DNA of 61,352 nt from Ruminococcaceae bacterium UBA7212 (GCA_002490525.1 DKUE01000013.1:1-61352), one strand, 5' to 3'; positions 17,173-25,184 are shown, counted from the stretch's first letter. Made by a program: numbers and translations. Notes: a model not told the origin generated them from the letters alone.

Positions 17173-18552
17173 ATGATGATGAAGCATTTAAAGCTGAACG
17201 GCGTAAACGGCTCCTTGGCTACGCTGGACGGCGTGAAAAACGCCGCCGCGGAGGAAATCGTGGAACTGCATCTCGGGGACGGGACCTCCCGCACAGGCAG
17301 AGTGGTGAAAATCGATGGCGATGAGGTTAATATTCAGGTGTTCGAGGGCACACGCGGTATGTCTATGGCAAATACCGAAACGGTGTTTACAGGCAGACCT
17401 ATGGACATTGCGCTCTCTCCTGAAATTCTCGGACGCGTGTTTGACGGTCTGGGACGCCCGATTGACGGTTTAGGTGACGTGTATCCCGTTGAGAAACGAG
17501 ATGTCAACGGTGCACCCATCAATCCCGTTTCGCGGGAATATCCGCGCAATTTTATCCAAACCGGTATTTCTTCCATTGATGCGCTTGCCACACTGATTCG
17601 CGGGCAGAAGCTTCCGATTTTCTCCGGCTCCGGCATGAAGCACAATGAATTGGCGGTGCAAATTGTACGTCAGTCCTCGATTGCGGACGGCGATGATTTT
17701 GCGATTGTATTTGCCGCCATGGGCGTAAAAAACGACGTAGCGCACTATTTCCGCAGCTCTTTTGAAGAAGCAAATGTTATGGATCGCGTGGTTATGCTGT
17801 TAAACCTTGCTAATGACCCGATTGTAGAGCGCATTATGACCCCGCGCTGTGCGCTGACGATTGCGGAATACCTTGCTTTCACCCTGCACAAGCATGTTTT
17901 GGTTGTTCTGACAGATATGACCTCTTATGCCGAAGCGCTTCGTGAGTTTTCGGGCTCCAAAGGCGAAATTCCCGGCAGAAAGGGCTTTCCCGGCTATTTG
18001 TATTCCGATTTGGCGTCTTTATATGAGCGCGCTGGCATGATTGCGGGTGTAGAAGGCTCTGTAACGCAGATTCCGATTTTGACCATGCCCAATGACGATA
18101 TTACCCACCCGATTCCTGACTTAACGGGATATATTACCGAGGGACAGATTGTATTAGACCGAGATTTAGACTACAAAGGCATTTACCCGCCCGTAAGCGT
18201 TCTACCGTCTCTGTCGCGTCTGATGAAGGACGGTATCGGTGAAGGATATACGCGTGACGACCATTCGGCGCTCGCAAACCAGTTGCTCGCGACTTATGCA
18301 AAAGTGCAGGATGCAAAAGCGCTGGCGTCCGTTATCGGCGAAGACGAGCTGTCGGCAGAGGATAAGCTGCTGATGTCGTTCGGGCGTGCGTTTGAAGCTG
18401 AGTTTTTGAATCAAAGTTTTACGGAGAACCGCAGTATTGGGGAAACCCTCGACCTCGGCTGGTCGCTTTTATCCATGTTGCCGCGTAACATGCTGGACCG
18501 TGTAGATGATGCGATTTTGGATGCGCATTATGTCGTCGGCGTACAAAAATAA
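17173..18552 (+). CDS. atpB: V-type ATP synthase regulatory subunit B
   Basis: The 459-residue, non-catalytic nucleotide-binding subunit alternates with A in the head. As expected, the Walker A loop is degenerate (FSGSGMKHNELA). DMTSYAEALREFSGSKGEIPGRKGFPGYLYSDLA is the family signature (given here as residue words). GGAGGTG is 7 bases before the first ATG; three consecutive ATG codons leave the exact start open by two residues. It follows subunit A by 14 bases. Confidence 0.95.
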   Translation: MMMKHLKLNGVNGSLATLDGVKNAAAEEIVELHLGDGTSRTGRVVKIDGDEVNIQVFEGTRGMSMANTETVFTGRPMDIALSPEILGRVFDGLGRPIDGLGDVYPVEKRDVNGAPINPVSREYPRNFIQTGISSIDALATLIRGQKLPIFSGSGMKHNELAVQIVRQSSIADGDDFAIVFAAMGVKNDVAHYFRSSFEEANVMDRVVMLLNLANDPIVERIMTPRCALTIAEYLAFTLHKHVLVVLTDMTSYAEALREFSGSKGEIPGRKGFPGYLYSDLASLYERAGMIAGVEGSVTQIPILTMPNDDITHPIPDLTGYITEGQIVLDRDLDYKGIYPPVSVLPSLSRLMKDGIGEGYTRDDHSALANQLLATYAKVQDAKALASVIGEDELSAEDKLLMSFGRAFEAEFLNQSFTENRSIGETLDLGWSLLSMLPRNMLDRVDDAILDAHYVVGVQK

Positions 18553-18587
18553 ATATTCCGATAACCTGAAAGCAGAGGTGAGAACAG

Positions 18588-19205
18588 ATGGCGCAGATTT
18601 TTCCGACTAAGGCCAACTTAATGGCAACCCAAAAGTCATTGGATTTGGCAAAGCTCGGTTATGAGCTGATGGACAGAAAGCGTAATATCCTTGTGCGCGA
18701 AATGATGCAGCTTGCAGATGAGGCGAAGGAAGTGGAAAGCCGCATCGGCAAAGCATATGCGGAGGCCTACGCTTATCTGCGGCTTGCCAATATTACGCTC
18801 GGTGTCTGCGGGAATTACGCACGTGCCGTGCCTGTGGAAACGGGGCTGACGCTCGATTATAAAAGTGTGATGGGTGTGGAAATTCCGATGCTTTCCTTGG
18901 CAGATTCTGCACCGAATCCCTATTACGGCTTTCACAATACCAATTCCTATTTGGATGAGGCCTATATCCGTTTTAATGAGGTCAAACAGCTGACGGTGCG
19001 GCTTGCCGAAGTGCAGACCTCGGTGTTCCGCTTGGCGGACGCAGTTAAGAAGACCCAAAAACGTGCCAACGCGCTCAACAATATTATGATTCCGCAGTTT
19101 ACCGCTACGGTGAAATTTATTACCGAAGCCCTTGATGAAAAAGAACGCGAGGACTTCACCCGCTTGAAGGTTGTAAAAAGCCAAAAGGAAAAACAAGAAC
19201 AATAA
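18588..19205 (+). CDS. atpD: V-type ATP synthase subunit D (central shaft)
   Basis: This 205-residue protein forms the antiparallel coiled-coil rotor shaft. It opens with FPTKANLMATQKSLDLAKLG and LMDRKRNILVREM, the standard subunit D N-terminus, and ends with a second long helix rich in Lys and Gln. AGAGGTGAG precedes the ATG. It is the last gene of the operon and a strong terminator follows directly. Confidence 0.93.
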   Translation: MAQIFPTKANLMATQKSLDLAKLGYELMDRKRNILVREMMQLADEAKEVESRIGKAYAEAYAYLRLANITLGVCGNYARAVPVETGLTLDYKSVMGVEIPMLSLADSAPNPYYGFHNTNSYLDEAYIRFNEVKQLTVRLAEVQTSVFRLADAVKKTQKRANALNNIMIPQFTATVKFITEALDEKEREDFTRLKVVKSQKEKQEQ

Positions 19206-19208
19206 AGT

Positions 19209-19252
19209 AAATCGCCCCCGCAGAGTACTGCAAGTACCTGCGGGGGCGATTT
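19209..19252 (+). terminator. Terminator of the V-type ATPase operon
   Basis: A perfect 15-bp GC-rich stem (AAATCGCCCCCGCAG and its complement) with a 14-base loop is followed by a run of seven T at 19258-19264. It begins 3 bases after the subunit D stop. Confidence 0.9.
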
Positions 19253-19264
19253 ATATGTTTTTTT

Positions 19265-19521
19265 CTGTATGGAACCGTGCAAGGGTTTCGCGCCGTCCGG
19301 CGAAAGTTTTACGCAGTTTAAACGGAAATATACCGTTTTAAACCATATCGGGTTCAACACCTCTCACCTTAGGGGCACGCACCCGGCGCCCGCCTGTAAA
19401 CACAGAACATATCTGTGGTGAGACACACTGCAGGGGTTGTCGACTCGGCGACCCGAGCAAACTTTGTGCGATGTGAGATTTTTCGGCTACACTTCGGAAT
19501 GACAAGTTTGTACGAACCTAC
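19265..19521. other. Non-coding stretch with nested inverted repeats and a repeat-like element
   Basis: About 250 bases lie between the ATPase terminator and azlD without a credible gene. On the plus strand I see TTTAAACGG...CCGTTTTAAA near 19317-19342, TCTCACC (19362-19368) able to pair with GGTGAGA (19417-19423) around an inner CACAGA...TCTGTG hairpin (19401-19416), and CTCGG/CCGAG at 19444-19457. The last part (about 19470-19508, ending CTTCGGAATGACAAG) resembles the short palindromic interspersed elements common between genes of gut clostridia. It may be an RNA gene, a repeat cluster, or both. Confidence 0.4.
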
Positions 19522-19836
19522 TTACACCAACGTCCCAATCCATTCCGTGATAAAAGCGGCGAGACATGCACATACTGCTACAGTGACCAAGCCCTTTTCA
19601 AAGAATGCCAGAAACAGTGCAACTGCGAAGCCGATAAGCGCAGAGACAAGACCGCCTGTCGAAGAGAATATGGCGGGAAATGTCATGGCGGCAAGTACGG
19701 CGTAGGGGATATAATATAAAAAGGACTGTATAAATTTATTTTCGATTTTTTTGCGAAAAATCACCAGCGGCAGCATACGCACAAGGTAGGTAACACCCGC
19801 CATGACCGCCAGCTGCAAAAGCCAATATTTTGTCAT
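19522..19836 (-). CDS. azlD: AzlD-family branched-chain amino acid export subunit
   Basis: The small 104-residue membrane protein has about four hydrophobic segments and the AzlD-type N-terminal motif TYLVRMLPLVIFRKKIEN. With AzlC it forms an exporter of branched-chain amino acids. Its ATG overlaps the azlC stop as ATGA (19833-19836), so the two are translationally coupled. A longer in-frame ORF upstream is only the azlC shadow. Confidence 0.87.
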   Translation of the reverse strand: MTKYWLLQLAVMAGVTYLVRMLPLVIFRKKIENKFIQSFLYYIPYAVLAAMTFPAIFSSTGGLVSALIGFAVALFLAFFEKGLVTVAVCACLAAFITEWIGTLV

Positions 19837-20567
19837 TCCGCCGCCCCCTGTTCCGCAGATACGGGCTTTAGCCACGCACCGATTGCCGCCGCGATGACGG
19901 CGCAAATGATGATGACAAAGCCAGAGGAGATGCGATTGAGTATCGGGACATAATGGAAAATACAGCTGAGTGCCGCCGAAATGCCGACCACTGCCGCAAC
20001 TGCCTTGGATTTTTTCATCGGCGGAATGAAAATGGCAAGGAACATACCGTAAATGGCAATGCCCAGCGCCGAGCGAATATTTTCGGGCAGGACGGCACTT
20101 GCCGCCGCACCGAGAAATGTGCCGAGTGCCCAACCGATATAGGGCATGGAAATTAAACCGAGCATATATTTTTTGCCGACTTCCTTCGGCTGTCCTGCGG
20201 CAACGGCAAAAATCTCATCAGTATTGCCGAATGCAATCAGCAATCGGTCAAGAAGCGTTACGCTTTTATGCAGCTTTTGTGACAGCGAAACGGACATCAG
20301 TGCATAGCGCAGATTGATTACCAGCTGTGTCAGCGCCATTTCAAAATATCCGCCGCCCGACAGCATCAGCGAAAGCCCTGCAAACTGCCCTGCAGAGGTC
20401 AGATTGGTCATAGAAACGGCGACCGCCAGCGGTACGGGCAGTCCGCCTGCCACCGCCATCATGCCGAAGGTAAAGGATACCGACAAATAGCCGAGCGCAA
20501 TCGGAATTCCATCCCGCACGCCTTTTTGAAAGCGGTTTATATATGTATTTTCTGTATTTGCCTGCAA
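19833..20567 (-). CDS. azlC: AzlC-family branched-chain amino acid export subunit
   Basis: The 244-residue membrane protein carries the AzlC signature: IALGYLSVSFTFG near residue 24, the MTNLTSAGQFAGL region and TQLVINLRYALMS. It is the large subunit of the AzlCD exporter (ABC-independent, often driven by the ion gradient). The start is TTG at 20567 with AGGAG 9 bases upstream. A near-perfect promoter lies just before it. Leucine/isoleucine export next to a later IlvE gene is suggestive, but the two are far apart. Confidence 0.88.
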   Translation of the reverse strand: MQANTENTYINRFQKGVRDGIPIALGYLSVSFTFGMMAVAGGLPVPLAVAVSMTNLTSAGQFAGLSLMLSGGGYFEMALTQLVINLRYALMSVSLSQKLHKSVTLLDRLLIAFGNTDEIFAVAAGQPKEVGKKYMLGLISMPYIGWALGTFLGAAASAVLPENIRSALGIAIYGMFLAIFIPPMKKSKAVAAVVGISAALSCIFHYVPILNRISSGFVIIICAVIAAAIGAWLKPVSAEQGAAE

Positions 20568-20605
20568 AGTCTGCCGCTCCTTTCATTCCAAACGCAACAG
20601 CGTCT

Positions 20606-20634
20606 ATTATAGGCATATTTGAAATAATTGTCAA
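20606..20634 (-). promoter_or_regulatory. Consensus sigma-A promoter of azlCD
   Basis: A perfect TTGACA (20629-20634) and perfect TATAAT (20606-20611) are separated by 17 bases on the minus strand, about 40 bases before the azlC start. A promoter of this strength normally needs a repressor or a downstream control, but no operator palindrome was recognised. Confidence 0.85.
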
Positions 20635-20787
20635 ATGACAGAGAACATATTTATTTTCGCAGGAGAAACTTTTCAGCGGCGGCAATATGATTTATGAAAA
20701 CACGGGGCGCAAGGGTTGCAGAAATGCCACAGAGCATTAGGGAAATAGCGGAAAACAACGCTTGTAAGGCAGGCAAACCGCACAGGC

Positions 20788-20974
20788 TTAAATGCCTGTA
20801 CGGTTCGTTAAACTGTTGACCAATGCGCGCATTTCCTGTTTGGATGTAACTTGATGCGTTTTTTTGAATTATATTTTCTTTTTCTGTTTCAGATAATGCC
20901 TCAAATTTTTGCATGGCAGCTTCATTTTGCGAAAGAGCCATCCCAAAGCCCAGCGGCAGTTTGTTGTCAGACAT
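20788..20974 (-). pseudogene. Small conserved clostridial protein interrupted by a +1 frameshift
   Basis: The start reads MSDNKLPLGFGMALSQNE, resembling a widespread family of roughly 60-residue clostridial proteins of unknown function. The frame then goes wrong after ENIIQK: at an A7 run near 20858 one base too many shifts it. Removing a single A gives THQVTSKQEMRALVNSLT and a stop at 20788-20790, the expected C-terminal 'SKxEMxxxVxSL' pattern, for a total of 61 residues. The unshifted frame runs on to 20651 with unrelated sequence. A sequencing error, a recent mutation and slippage are all possible; the gene may be intact in the living cell. Confidence 0.6.
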
Positions 20975-21040
20975 CGAATCACCTCATGTATATATTTTCC
21001 AAATTTTTTTGAAAATACAGCAAGAGGGAAAAATAAAAAA

Positions 21041-21066
21041 CCTGTGTCTGCAAAAACAGACACAGG
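21041..21066 (-). terminator. Terminator after tRNA-Lys
   Basis: A perfect 10-bp stem (CCTGTGTCTG) with a 6-base loop is followed in the minus direction by TTTTTTATTTTT. It lies 5 bases past the CCA end of the tRNA. Confidence 0.88.
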
Positions 21067-21071
21067 AAACC

Positions 21072-21147
21072 TGGTGAGCCATCGGAGATTCGAACTCCGG
21101 ACACCTTGATTAAAAGTCAAGTGCTCTGCCAACTGAGCTAATGGCTC
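21072..21147 (-). tRNA. tRNA-Lys (anticodon TTT)
   Basis: The minus strand folds into a standard 76-base cloverleaf with acceptor arm GAGCCAT/ATGGCTC, a D-arm with AGCTCAGTTGG, an anticodon stem CTTGA/TCAAG with loop CTTTTAA giving anticodon TTT, a T-arm with GTTCGAATC, and an encoded CCA end (21072-21074). Transcription probably comes from the secG side, with its own terminator downstream. Confidence 0.97.
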
Positions 21148-21217
21148 ATAGAAAGCGGTTTACAGAGGAACCGCTTATTCGATAGAATGTAAAATCAAAG
21201 AGAGAAAAATAAAAAAC

Positions 21218-21469
21218 TTATTTTAAAAACAGCAAAAGCAAGGTCGTTGCGAGGCAAAGCACAAAGAATACAATAGCGATGTATCTTGTAACTCGTGCCA
21301 AAATAGCTTCTTTTGTTCTGCTTTTATTTTTACCGAAGAAAGTGTCGGAACCGCCTACGATTGCGCCGGAAAGACCGCCCTCACGGCTTTTCTGCATTAA
21401 AACAATTACGATGGTGGCAAGTGACGCCGCAATCAGCAAAACACCGAGAATAATTTCAAGAGCGCTCAT
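21218..21469 (-). CDS. secG: Preprotein translocase subunit SecG
   Basis: The 83-residue membrane protein has two hydrophobic helices joined by a loop containing IVLMQKSREGGLSGAIVGG and then DTFFGKNKSR, the hallmark of SecG. It assists SecYE with SecA-driven protein export. GGAGG lies 7 bases before the ATG. A weak hairpin (AAGCGGTT, 21153-21176) separates it from the tRNA. Confidence 0.93.
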   Translation of the reverse strand: MSALEIILGVLLIAASLATIVIVLMQKSREGGLSGAIVGGSDTFFGKNKSRTKEAILARVTRYIAIVFFVLCLATTLLLLFLK

Positions 21470-21590
21470 GTTTCAACCTCCATTCGATAAAGATAGTTTT
21501 TTCAGTGCTTTGGTATTTTATCACAGTGCTGAAAAAAAAGCAAGACTTTTTTCATCTTTTTTCAAAAAGACGTATTTTTTTTGCTTTTTT

Positions 21591-21691
21591 GCATAAGATA
21601 CTACCAGCAAAAGCTCCTTTTGATTCTTATGCGTTTGCAAGGTCGGCTTTTGCGCCGTCTGTGCTTTTTTGCACAGGCGGTTTTATTTTTT
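21591..21691 (+). ncRNA. Possible plus-strand small RNA ending in a strong terminator
   Basis: Between two minus-strand genes the plus strand holds GCATAAGA (21591-21598) pairing with TCTTATGC (21625-21632) around an inner CAAAAG/CTTTTG, and then a 10-bp stem CCGTCTGTGC/GCACAGGCGG (21655-21680) directly followed by TTTTATTTTTT. No plus-strand gene precedes it for more than 2 kb, so the terminator has no known client. No clear promoter was found, and the hairpin could instead serve the minus-strand gene ending at 21683, although there it lacks a U-run. Confidence 0.35.
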
Positions 21692-21973
21692 AAAAAATTC
21701 TTCGCCTGTATCCCGGCTGTATGCGGTTAAGAACAGCTGTAAAAGCAATCCGCCTATAAAGACAATGCCGAAGCACTCTTTGCCGCATACAAGCAGTTCT
21801 TCGCTTACATGCAGCAATCGGTCTGCGTCGCCGGCAACGCCTGCGAGCGCGCGGCAAATGCCTGCGGCCGCATAAATCCCGAACACCGTTGGAATACCGT
21901 AGCGAAAAACGCGTTTGACCGTTGGGTGAAACCCTTTGAAAAAATCAAAAATTTGTGTAAATAACGCTTGCAT
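21683..21973 (-). CDS. Small membrane protein of unknown function
   Basis: The 96-residue protein has two likely membrane helices (about 25-45 and 66-86) separated by a short polar segment (AGDADRLLHVSEELLVCGKE). I do not recognise the family. The ATG at 21973 is chosen because GGGAGG stands 9 bases upstream; the open frame extends farther without a better start. It lies alone between secG and a divergent gene. Confidence 0.6.
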   Translation of the reverse strand: MQALFTQIFDFFKGFHPTVKRVFRYGIPTVFGIYAAAGICRALAGVAGDADRLLHVSEELLVCGKECFGIVFIGGLLLQLFLTAYSRDTGEEFFKK

Positions 21974-22052
21974 TTCTATGTACCTCCCGCTTACAATAGT
22001 AACAGAAGGCGGCGCCGCGGCGCAACGCACAATTTTTGGCAGGTGACAGATT

Positions 22053-22835
22053 ATGGCGGTTGGAATTTCGACGGCATGCTTTTATCCGCGTACAACAGAG
22101 GATTCGCTTATAGAAACCGGAAAGCTCGGTGCGGAATGTGTAGAGATTTTCATCAACTCTCCGCGGGAATTGGACGCGGCGTATATCGAACAGTTAAAAA
22201 ACATACAAGGTACTTACGGAATTCGGGTGAAAAGCTTTCATACCTATGCTTCTTTTACGGAGTCGTATTATTTTTTCAGTTCCTACGCGCGGCGGTTTAC
22301 GGACAGCCTGGAGGACTATAAACGGTATTTTTTCGCGATGGCGGCGCTTGGGGCAGAACTTTTGGTTATGCACGGTGCGAAAATACCGGGCAGCATTCCC
22401 GATGAACAGGTGTTTGAACGGTATCACACGTTGTACCGGCTCGGCAGCCGGGAGGGTATCTCGCTTTGTCAGGAAAATGTGGTGCACTACCGTTCGGAGA
22501 GTCCCGATTATCTTGCGCGTATGCGCAGTGCGCTCGGTTCGGATTTTAAAATGGTGCTGGATATAAAGCAGGCGCGCCGCACAGGGATTGACCCGTATGT
22601 ATTCGTGGAAAGGTTTGCGGATTCCATTGTGCATGTGCATATCAGTGACTATACGGATACACGCGACTGTGTTGTGCCGTTGTGTGCAGGTGCAAAGTTC
22701 GATTTTCAGCAGTTTTTTCGGGTGATGCGCGAAAAGGGATATACGGGCGATTACATGATTGAATTATATGAAAACGGGTATGAAACACCCGCGCAAATTG
22801 CCGCCGCCTGCAATGTCCTGCAAAAGTGGGTGTGA
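22053..22835 (+). CDS. Sugar phosphate isomerase/epimerase-like TIM-barrel protein
   Basis: The 260-residue protein belongs to the xylose isomerase-like / AP endonuclease 2 superfamily. Conserved metal-site pieces are LCQENV (about 144-149), MVLDIKQ (about 171), HVHISDY (about 199-205) and a C-terminal YMIELYENG. Members bind a divalent metal and isomerise or cleave sugars or act on DNA; the exact substrate cannot be inferred. No sugar transporter or kinase is adjacent. No strong Shine-Dalgarno sequence is visible before the ATG (GGTGACAG only). Confidence 0.78.
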   Translation: MAVGISTACFYPRTTEDSLIETGKLGAECVEIFINSPRELDAAYIEQLKNIQGTYGIRVKSFHTYASFTESYYFFSSYARRFTDSLEDYKRYFFAMAALGAELLVMHGAKIPGSIPDEQVFERYHTLYRLGSREGISLCQENVVHYRSESPDYLARMRSALGSDFKMVLDIKQARRTGIDPYVFVERFADSIVHVHISDYTDTRDCVVPLCAGAKFDFQQFFRVMREKGYTGDYMIELYENGYETPAQIAAACNVLQKWV

Positions 22836-22943
22836 GCGGCTGCGCCGAGCGGTTGGCACAAATACGGTATTCTGAAATGAGGCCGAAATATTTTCCGCGG
22901 CATTTTCGGGAGCTTTTCGGGAAATTTTTACAGGTCTTGAGGC

Positions 22944-22972
22944 TTTACAACGCATAGCAGATTTGCTATAAT
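22944..22972 (+). promoter_or_regulatory. Sigma-A promoter of nrdR
   Basis: TTTACA (22944-22949), a 17-base spacer and TATAAT (22967-22972) with TGC before the -10 lie 47 bases upstream of the nrdR start. Confidence 0.75.
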
Positions 22973-22984
22973 ACTGTGAGTAAG

Positions 22985-23000
22985 ACGCTATATATTGTTC
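22985..23000 (+). promoter_or_regulatory. NrdR-box-like element at the nrdR promoter
   Basis: ACGCTATATATTGTTC matches 13 of 16 positions of the NrdR box pattern ACACwATATATwGTGT. It lies about 6-21 bases past the predicted transcription start, where a bound repressor would block elongation. NrdR boxes usually come in pairs; no equally good second copy was found at the usual distance. Confidence 0.45.
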
Positions 23001-23019
23001 AAACACGGAGGGATGCAAT

Positions 23020-23475
23020 GTGAAATGCCCGTTTTGCGGCTATGAGGAAAGCAAGGTGATTGATTCGCGCCCGACAGATGAGGGCGAACGAATCCGCCGT
23101 CGCCGCGAGTGCTTACAGTGCAACAAACGGTTTACCACCTATGAAATTATTGAAAGCGTACCGATTTTAGTTGTGAAGAAGGACAAATCCCGTGAGGTGT
23201 TTGATCGCAATAAACTCCTGCGCGGCTTAATGCGTGCCTGTGAAAAACGTCCCGTGACGATGGACACGCTGGAAAGAGCTGTGAACGATATTGAGGCGAG
23301 TCTGCAAAATTCGTTGGACCGTGAGGTTACCTCGTTACATATCGGTGAGCTTGCCATGGATAAATTGAAGGATATTGATGAAGTGGCGTATGTCCGTTTC
23401 GCATCGGTTTACCGCCATTTCCGTGATATTAACGCATTTATGGAGGAACTTTCGGCGCTTTTACAAAACCGATAA
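23020..23475 (+). CDS. nrdR: Transcriptional repressor NrdR
   Basis: This 151-residue regulator represses ribonucleotide reductase genes by sensing the ATP/dATP balance. It has the N-terminal zinc ribbon (CPFCGYEESKVIDSRP with a second CxxC, CLQCNKRF) and an ATP-cone domain starting VPILVVKKDKSREVFDRNKL. The GTG start at 23020 begins the canonical MKCPFCG and has GGAGGG upstream. Length is typical. No nrd genes lie in the window. An element resembling its own binding site stands between promoter and start. Confidence 0.96.
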   Translation: MKCPFCGYEESKVIDSRPTDEGERIRRRRECLQCNKRFTTYEIIESVPILVVKKDKSREVFDRNKLLRGLMRACEKRPVTMDTLERAVNDIEASLQNSLDREVTSLHIGELAMDKLKDIDEVAYVRFASVYRHFRDINAFMEELSALLQNR

Positions 23476-23597
23476 GTTGAAAACTGCCTTTAAGGCGGGG
23501 ATACATCTAACATAATCATCATGTTCACATTCACAGAATAGCTGATCGCTTTCAGTCGGCATATTCGGTGTGGAATAAATTTTGAAAGGGGATAGTT

Positions 23598-25142
23598 ATG
23601 AAGAAAACTATCAGTATTCTTATGGCGCTGATTATGTTGTTCAGCGTTTTGTCCGTAGGGGCTTCGGCACTGAATGCGGGCGAACCGGAGGTAAGGACAA
23701 AGTATGTCGGCAGTGAAGATGTAAATCGCTACTCGCCGAATACGACTTTGCCGCAGAGCGCGGTTTCGTCTGAAGCGCAAATCAACCGATTTGCTTCGTC
23801 TGACCCGAATACGCCGTATACGTTTTATTCCACTTTGAACGCACGGCAAAAGGATGTTTACAATGCGATTGTGAACGGCGCGAAGCCGCAGGAAACATTT
23901 GAGATTATGCTTTCTTCTCCGATTTCGTTCACAACTGTTGTAGATGCCAATAATGAACCGGTTTTAACAGAACAAGTTGTGTATACTTGTGCGGAAACCC
24001 TTCTCGGTGCGTTGAGCGCATTGATGGACGATCATCCGGAAATGTTTTGGATCGGCAACTTTGACTGGGGTTATATGTACGACGGTCAGGTATATGAAAA
24101 CGGTACAGCGGATGTGCGCTTGGTCGGCTTGGCTCTGCAATTCGCTTTGCCGGCAGGCTACACAAGCTGGAACGCTGTAAAAACAGCGTATAATCAAATG
24201 GTACAGGCGGCGGATGCCGTGCAGATTGCAGGTGCAACCCGTTTTGAAAAGCTGAAGAGCATTCACGACTGGATTGCCAAGCGTGTGGATTATGATACCG
24301 AATTTGCATATGACACGTCCTATTATGCAACCAGCGTGTTCCTTGCACCGTATATCACGGTTTGCGAAGGATATTCCGAAGCGTTCAAAATGCTTTGCGA
24401 CCGCGCGGGGATTCCCTGCATTGTCGTGGTCGGCGATGCGGGTGAGCCGCACGCATGGAACTATGTCAAAATGGAAGACGGCAACTGGTATGCTGTTGAC
24501 GTGACCTGGGACGACCAAAACGATGAGAACGGCGATGACCTTATCTTCTATGATTTCTTCCTCAGAGGCGCAAATTCCACGGAAATCTTCTTCCATGGCG
24601 AAAACGAAGCGGCGATGCCGTTTAAAACCACACATAAACCGCTCGGTGATCGTTACGGCGACGGCAGCATCTTCAAACTGACCTATCCTGCATTGGCAGA
24701 AGAAGGCTACACCCGCATGCTTTTGGCACCGAACTCCGAAGCAATCGTAGATAAGTCCAAGATGACGGTATACATTCCCGAGGGAACGGCTATGGATGAT
24801 GCCTTTGTGGTTCCGGATGGCTATTACGGCGAGATAGATAAAGACCCCGCCACAATCCTGCGAGTGACACGTCCGCTCAGCTTCGGCGATGTGAACGGTG
24901 ACGGAAAAGTCACGGCAGTGGATGCCCGTTGGGTATTGCAGGCGGCGTCAGGCACGAGAGAGTTCAGTGAGGCGCAGCAGATTTTAGCAAACGTCAACGG
25001 TGACCAAAAAATTACGGCTGTGGATGCACGCTGGATTTTGCAGGCAGCTTCCGGCTCCAGAACCTTGCCTGAAAGCAATGTACAGTTTTTGGTAGAGGAG
25101 TATCAGGTCTCTTGGCTGAAAGCGGCGAACAAAGCGGCATAA
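23598..25142 (+). CDS. Secreted transglutaminase-like protein with C-terminal dockerin repeats
   Basis: The 514-residue protein has a signal peptide (residues 1-25, MKKTISILMALIMLF... ending GASA). The middle contains a transglutaminase-like core: Cys in TVCEGYSEAFKMLCDRAGIP (near 255), His in EPHAWNYV (near 290) and Asp in WYAVDVTWDD (near 306), giving a papain-like triad. The C-terminus has two copies of a calcium-binding repeat, GDVNGDGKVTAVDARWVLQAA and NVNGDQKITAVDARWILQAA (written as words), as in type I dockerins, which dock onto cohesins. The second copy has Gln for the usual Gly at D-G. It has its own GGGG-type site and a terminator. The substrate is unknown. Confidence 0.85.
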   Translation: MKKTISILMALIMLFSVLSVGASALNAGEPEVRTKYVGSEDVNRYSPNTTLPQSAVSSEAQINRFASSDPNTPYTFYSTLNARQKDVYNAIVNGAKPQETFEIMLSSPISFTTVVDANNEPVLTEQVVYTCAETLLGALSALMDDHPEMFWIGNFDWGYMYDGQVYENGTADVRLVGLALQFALPAGYTSWNAVKTAYNQMVQAADAVQIAGATRFEKLKSIHDWIAKRVDYDTEFAYDTSYYATSVFLAPYITVCEGYSEAFKMLCDRAGIPCIVVVGDAGEPHAWNYVKMEDGNWYAVDVTWDDQNDENGDDLIFYDFFLRGANSTEIFFHGENEAAMPFKTTHKPLGDRYGDGSIFKLTYPALAEEGYTRMLLAPNSEAIVDKSKMTVYIPEGTAMDDAFVVPDGYYGEIDKDPATILRVTRPLSFGDVNGDGKVTAVDARWVLQAASGTREFSEAQQILANVNGDQKITAVDARWILQAASGSRTLPESNVQFLVEEYQVSWLKAANKAA

Positions 25143-25184
25143 GCCTGCACATACAAGCTTGCAAAAGTGAATGTATAAAAAAGA

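Noticed and set aside
19325..19440. TPP (thiamine) riboswitch on the minus strand, suggested by GGTGAGAGGTGTTGAACCCG followed by ATATGG
   Set aside because: The words resemble TGAGA and GAACCTGATCTGG, but helix P2 cannot form, the downstream consensus is broken and no thiamine gene follows.
19522..20133. 203-codon frame containing azlD with a long N-terminal extension
   Set aside because: The first 99 codons are the azlC gene read in another frame; azlD starts at 19836 with an ATGA overlap.
20850..20862. Programmed -1 frameshift at A-AAA-AAC in the small gene
   Set aside because: The heptamer is a classic -1 slippery site, but the conserved downstream frame needs a +1 shift; the -1 frame gives unrelated sequence.
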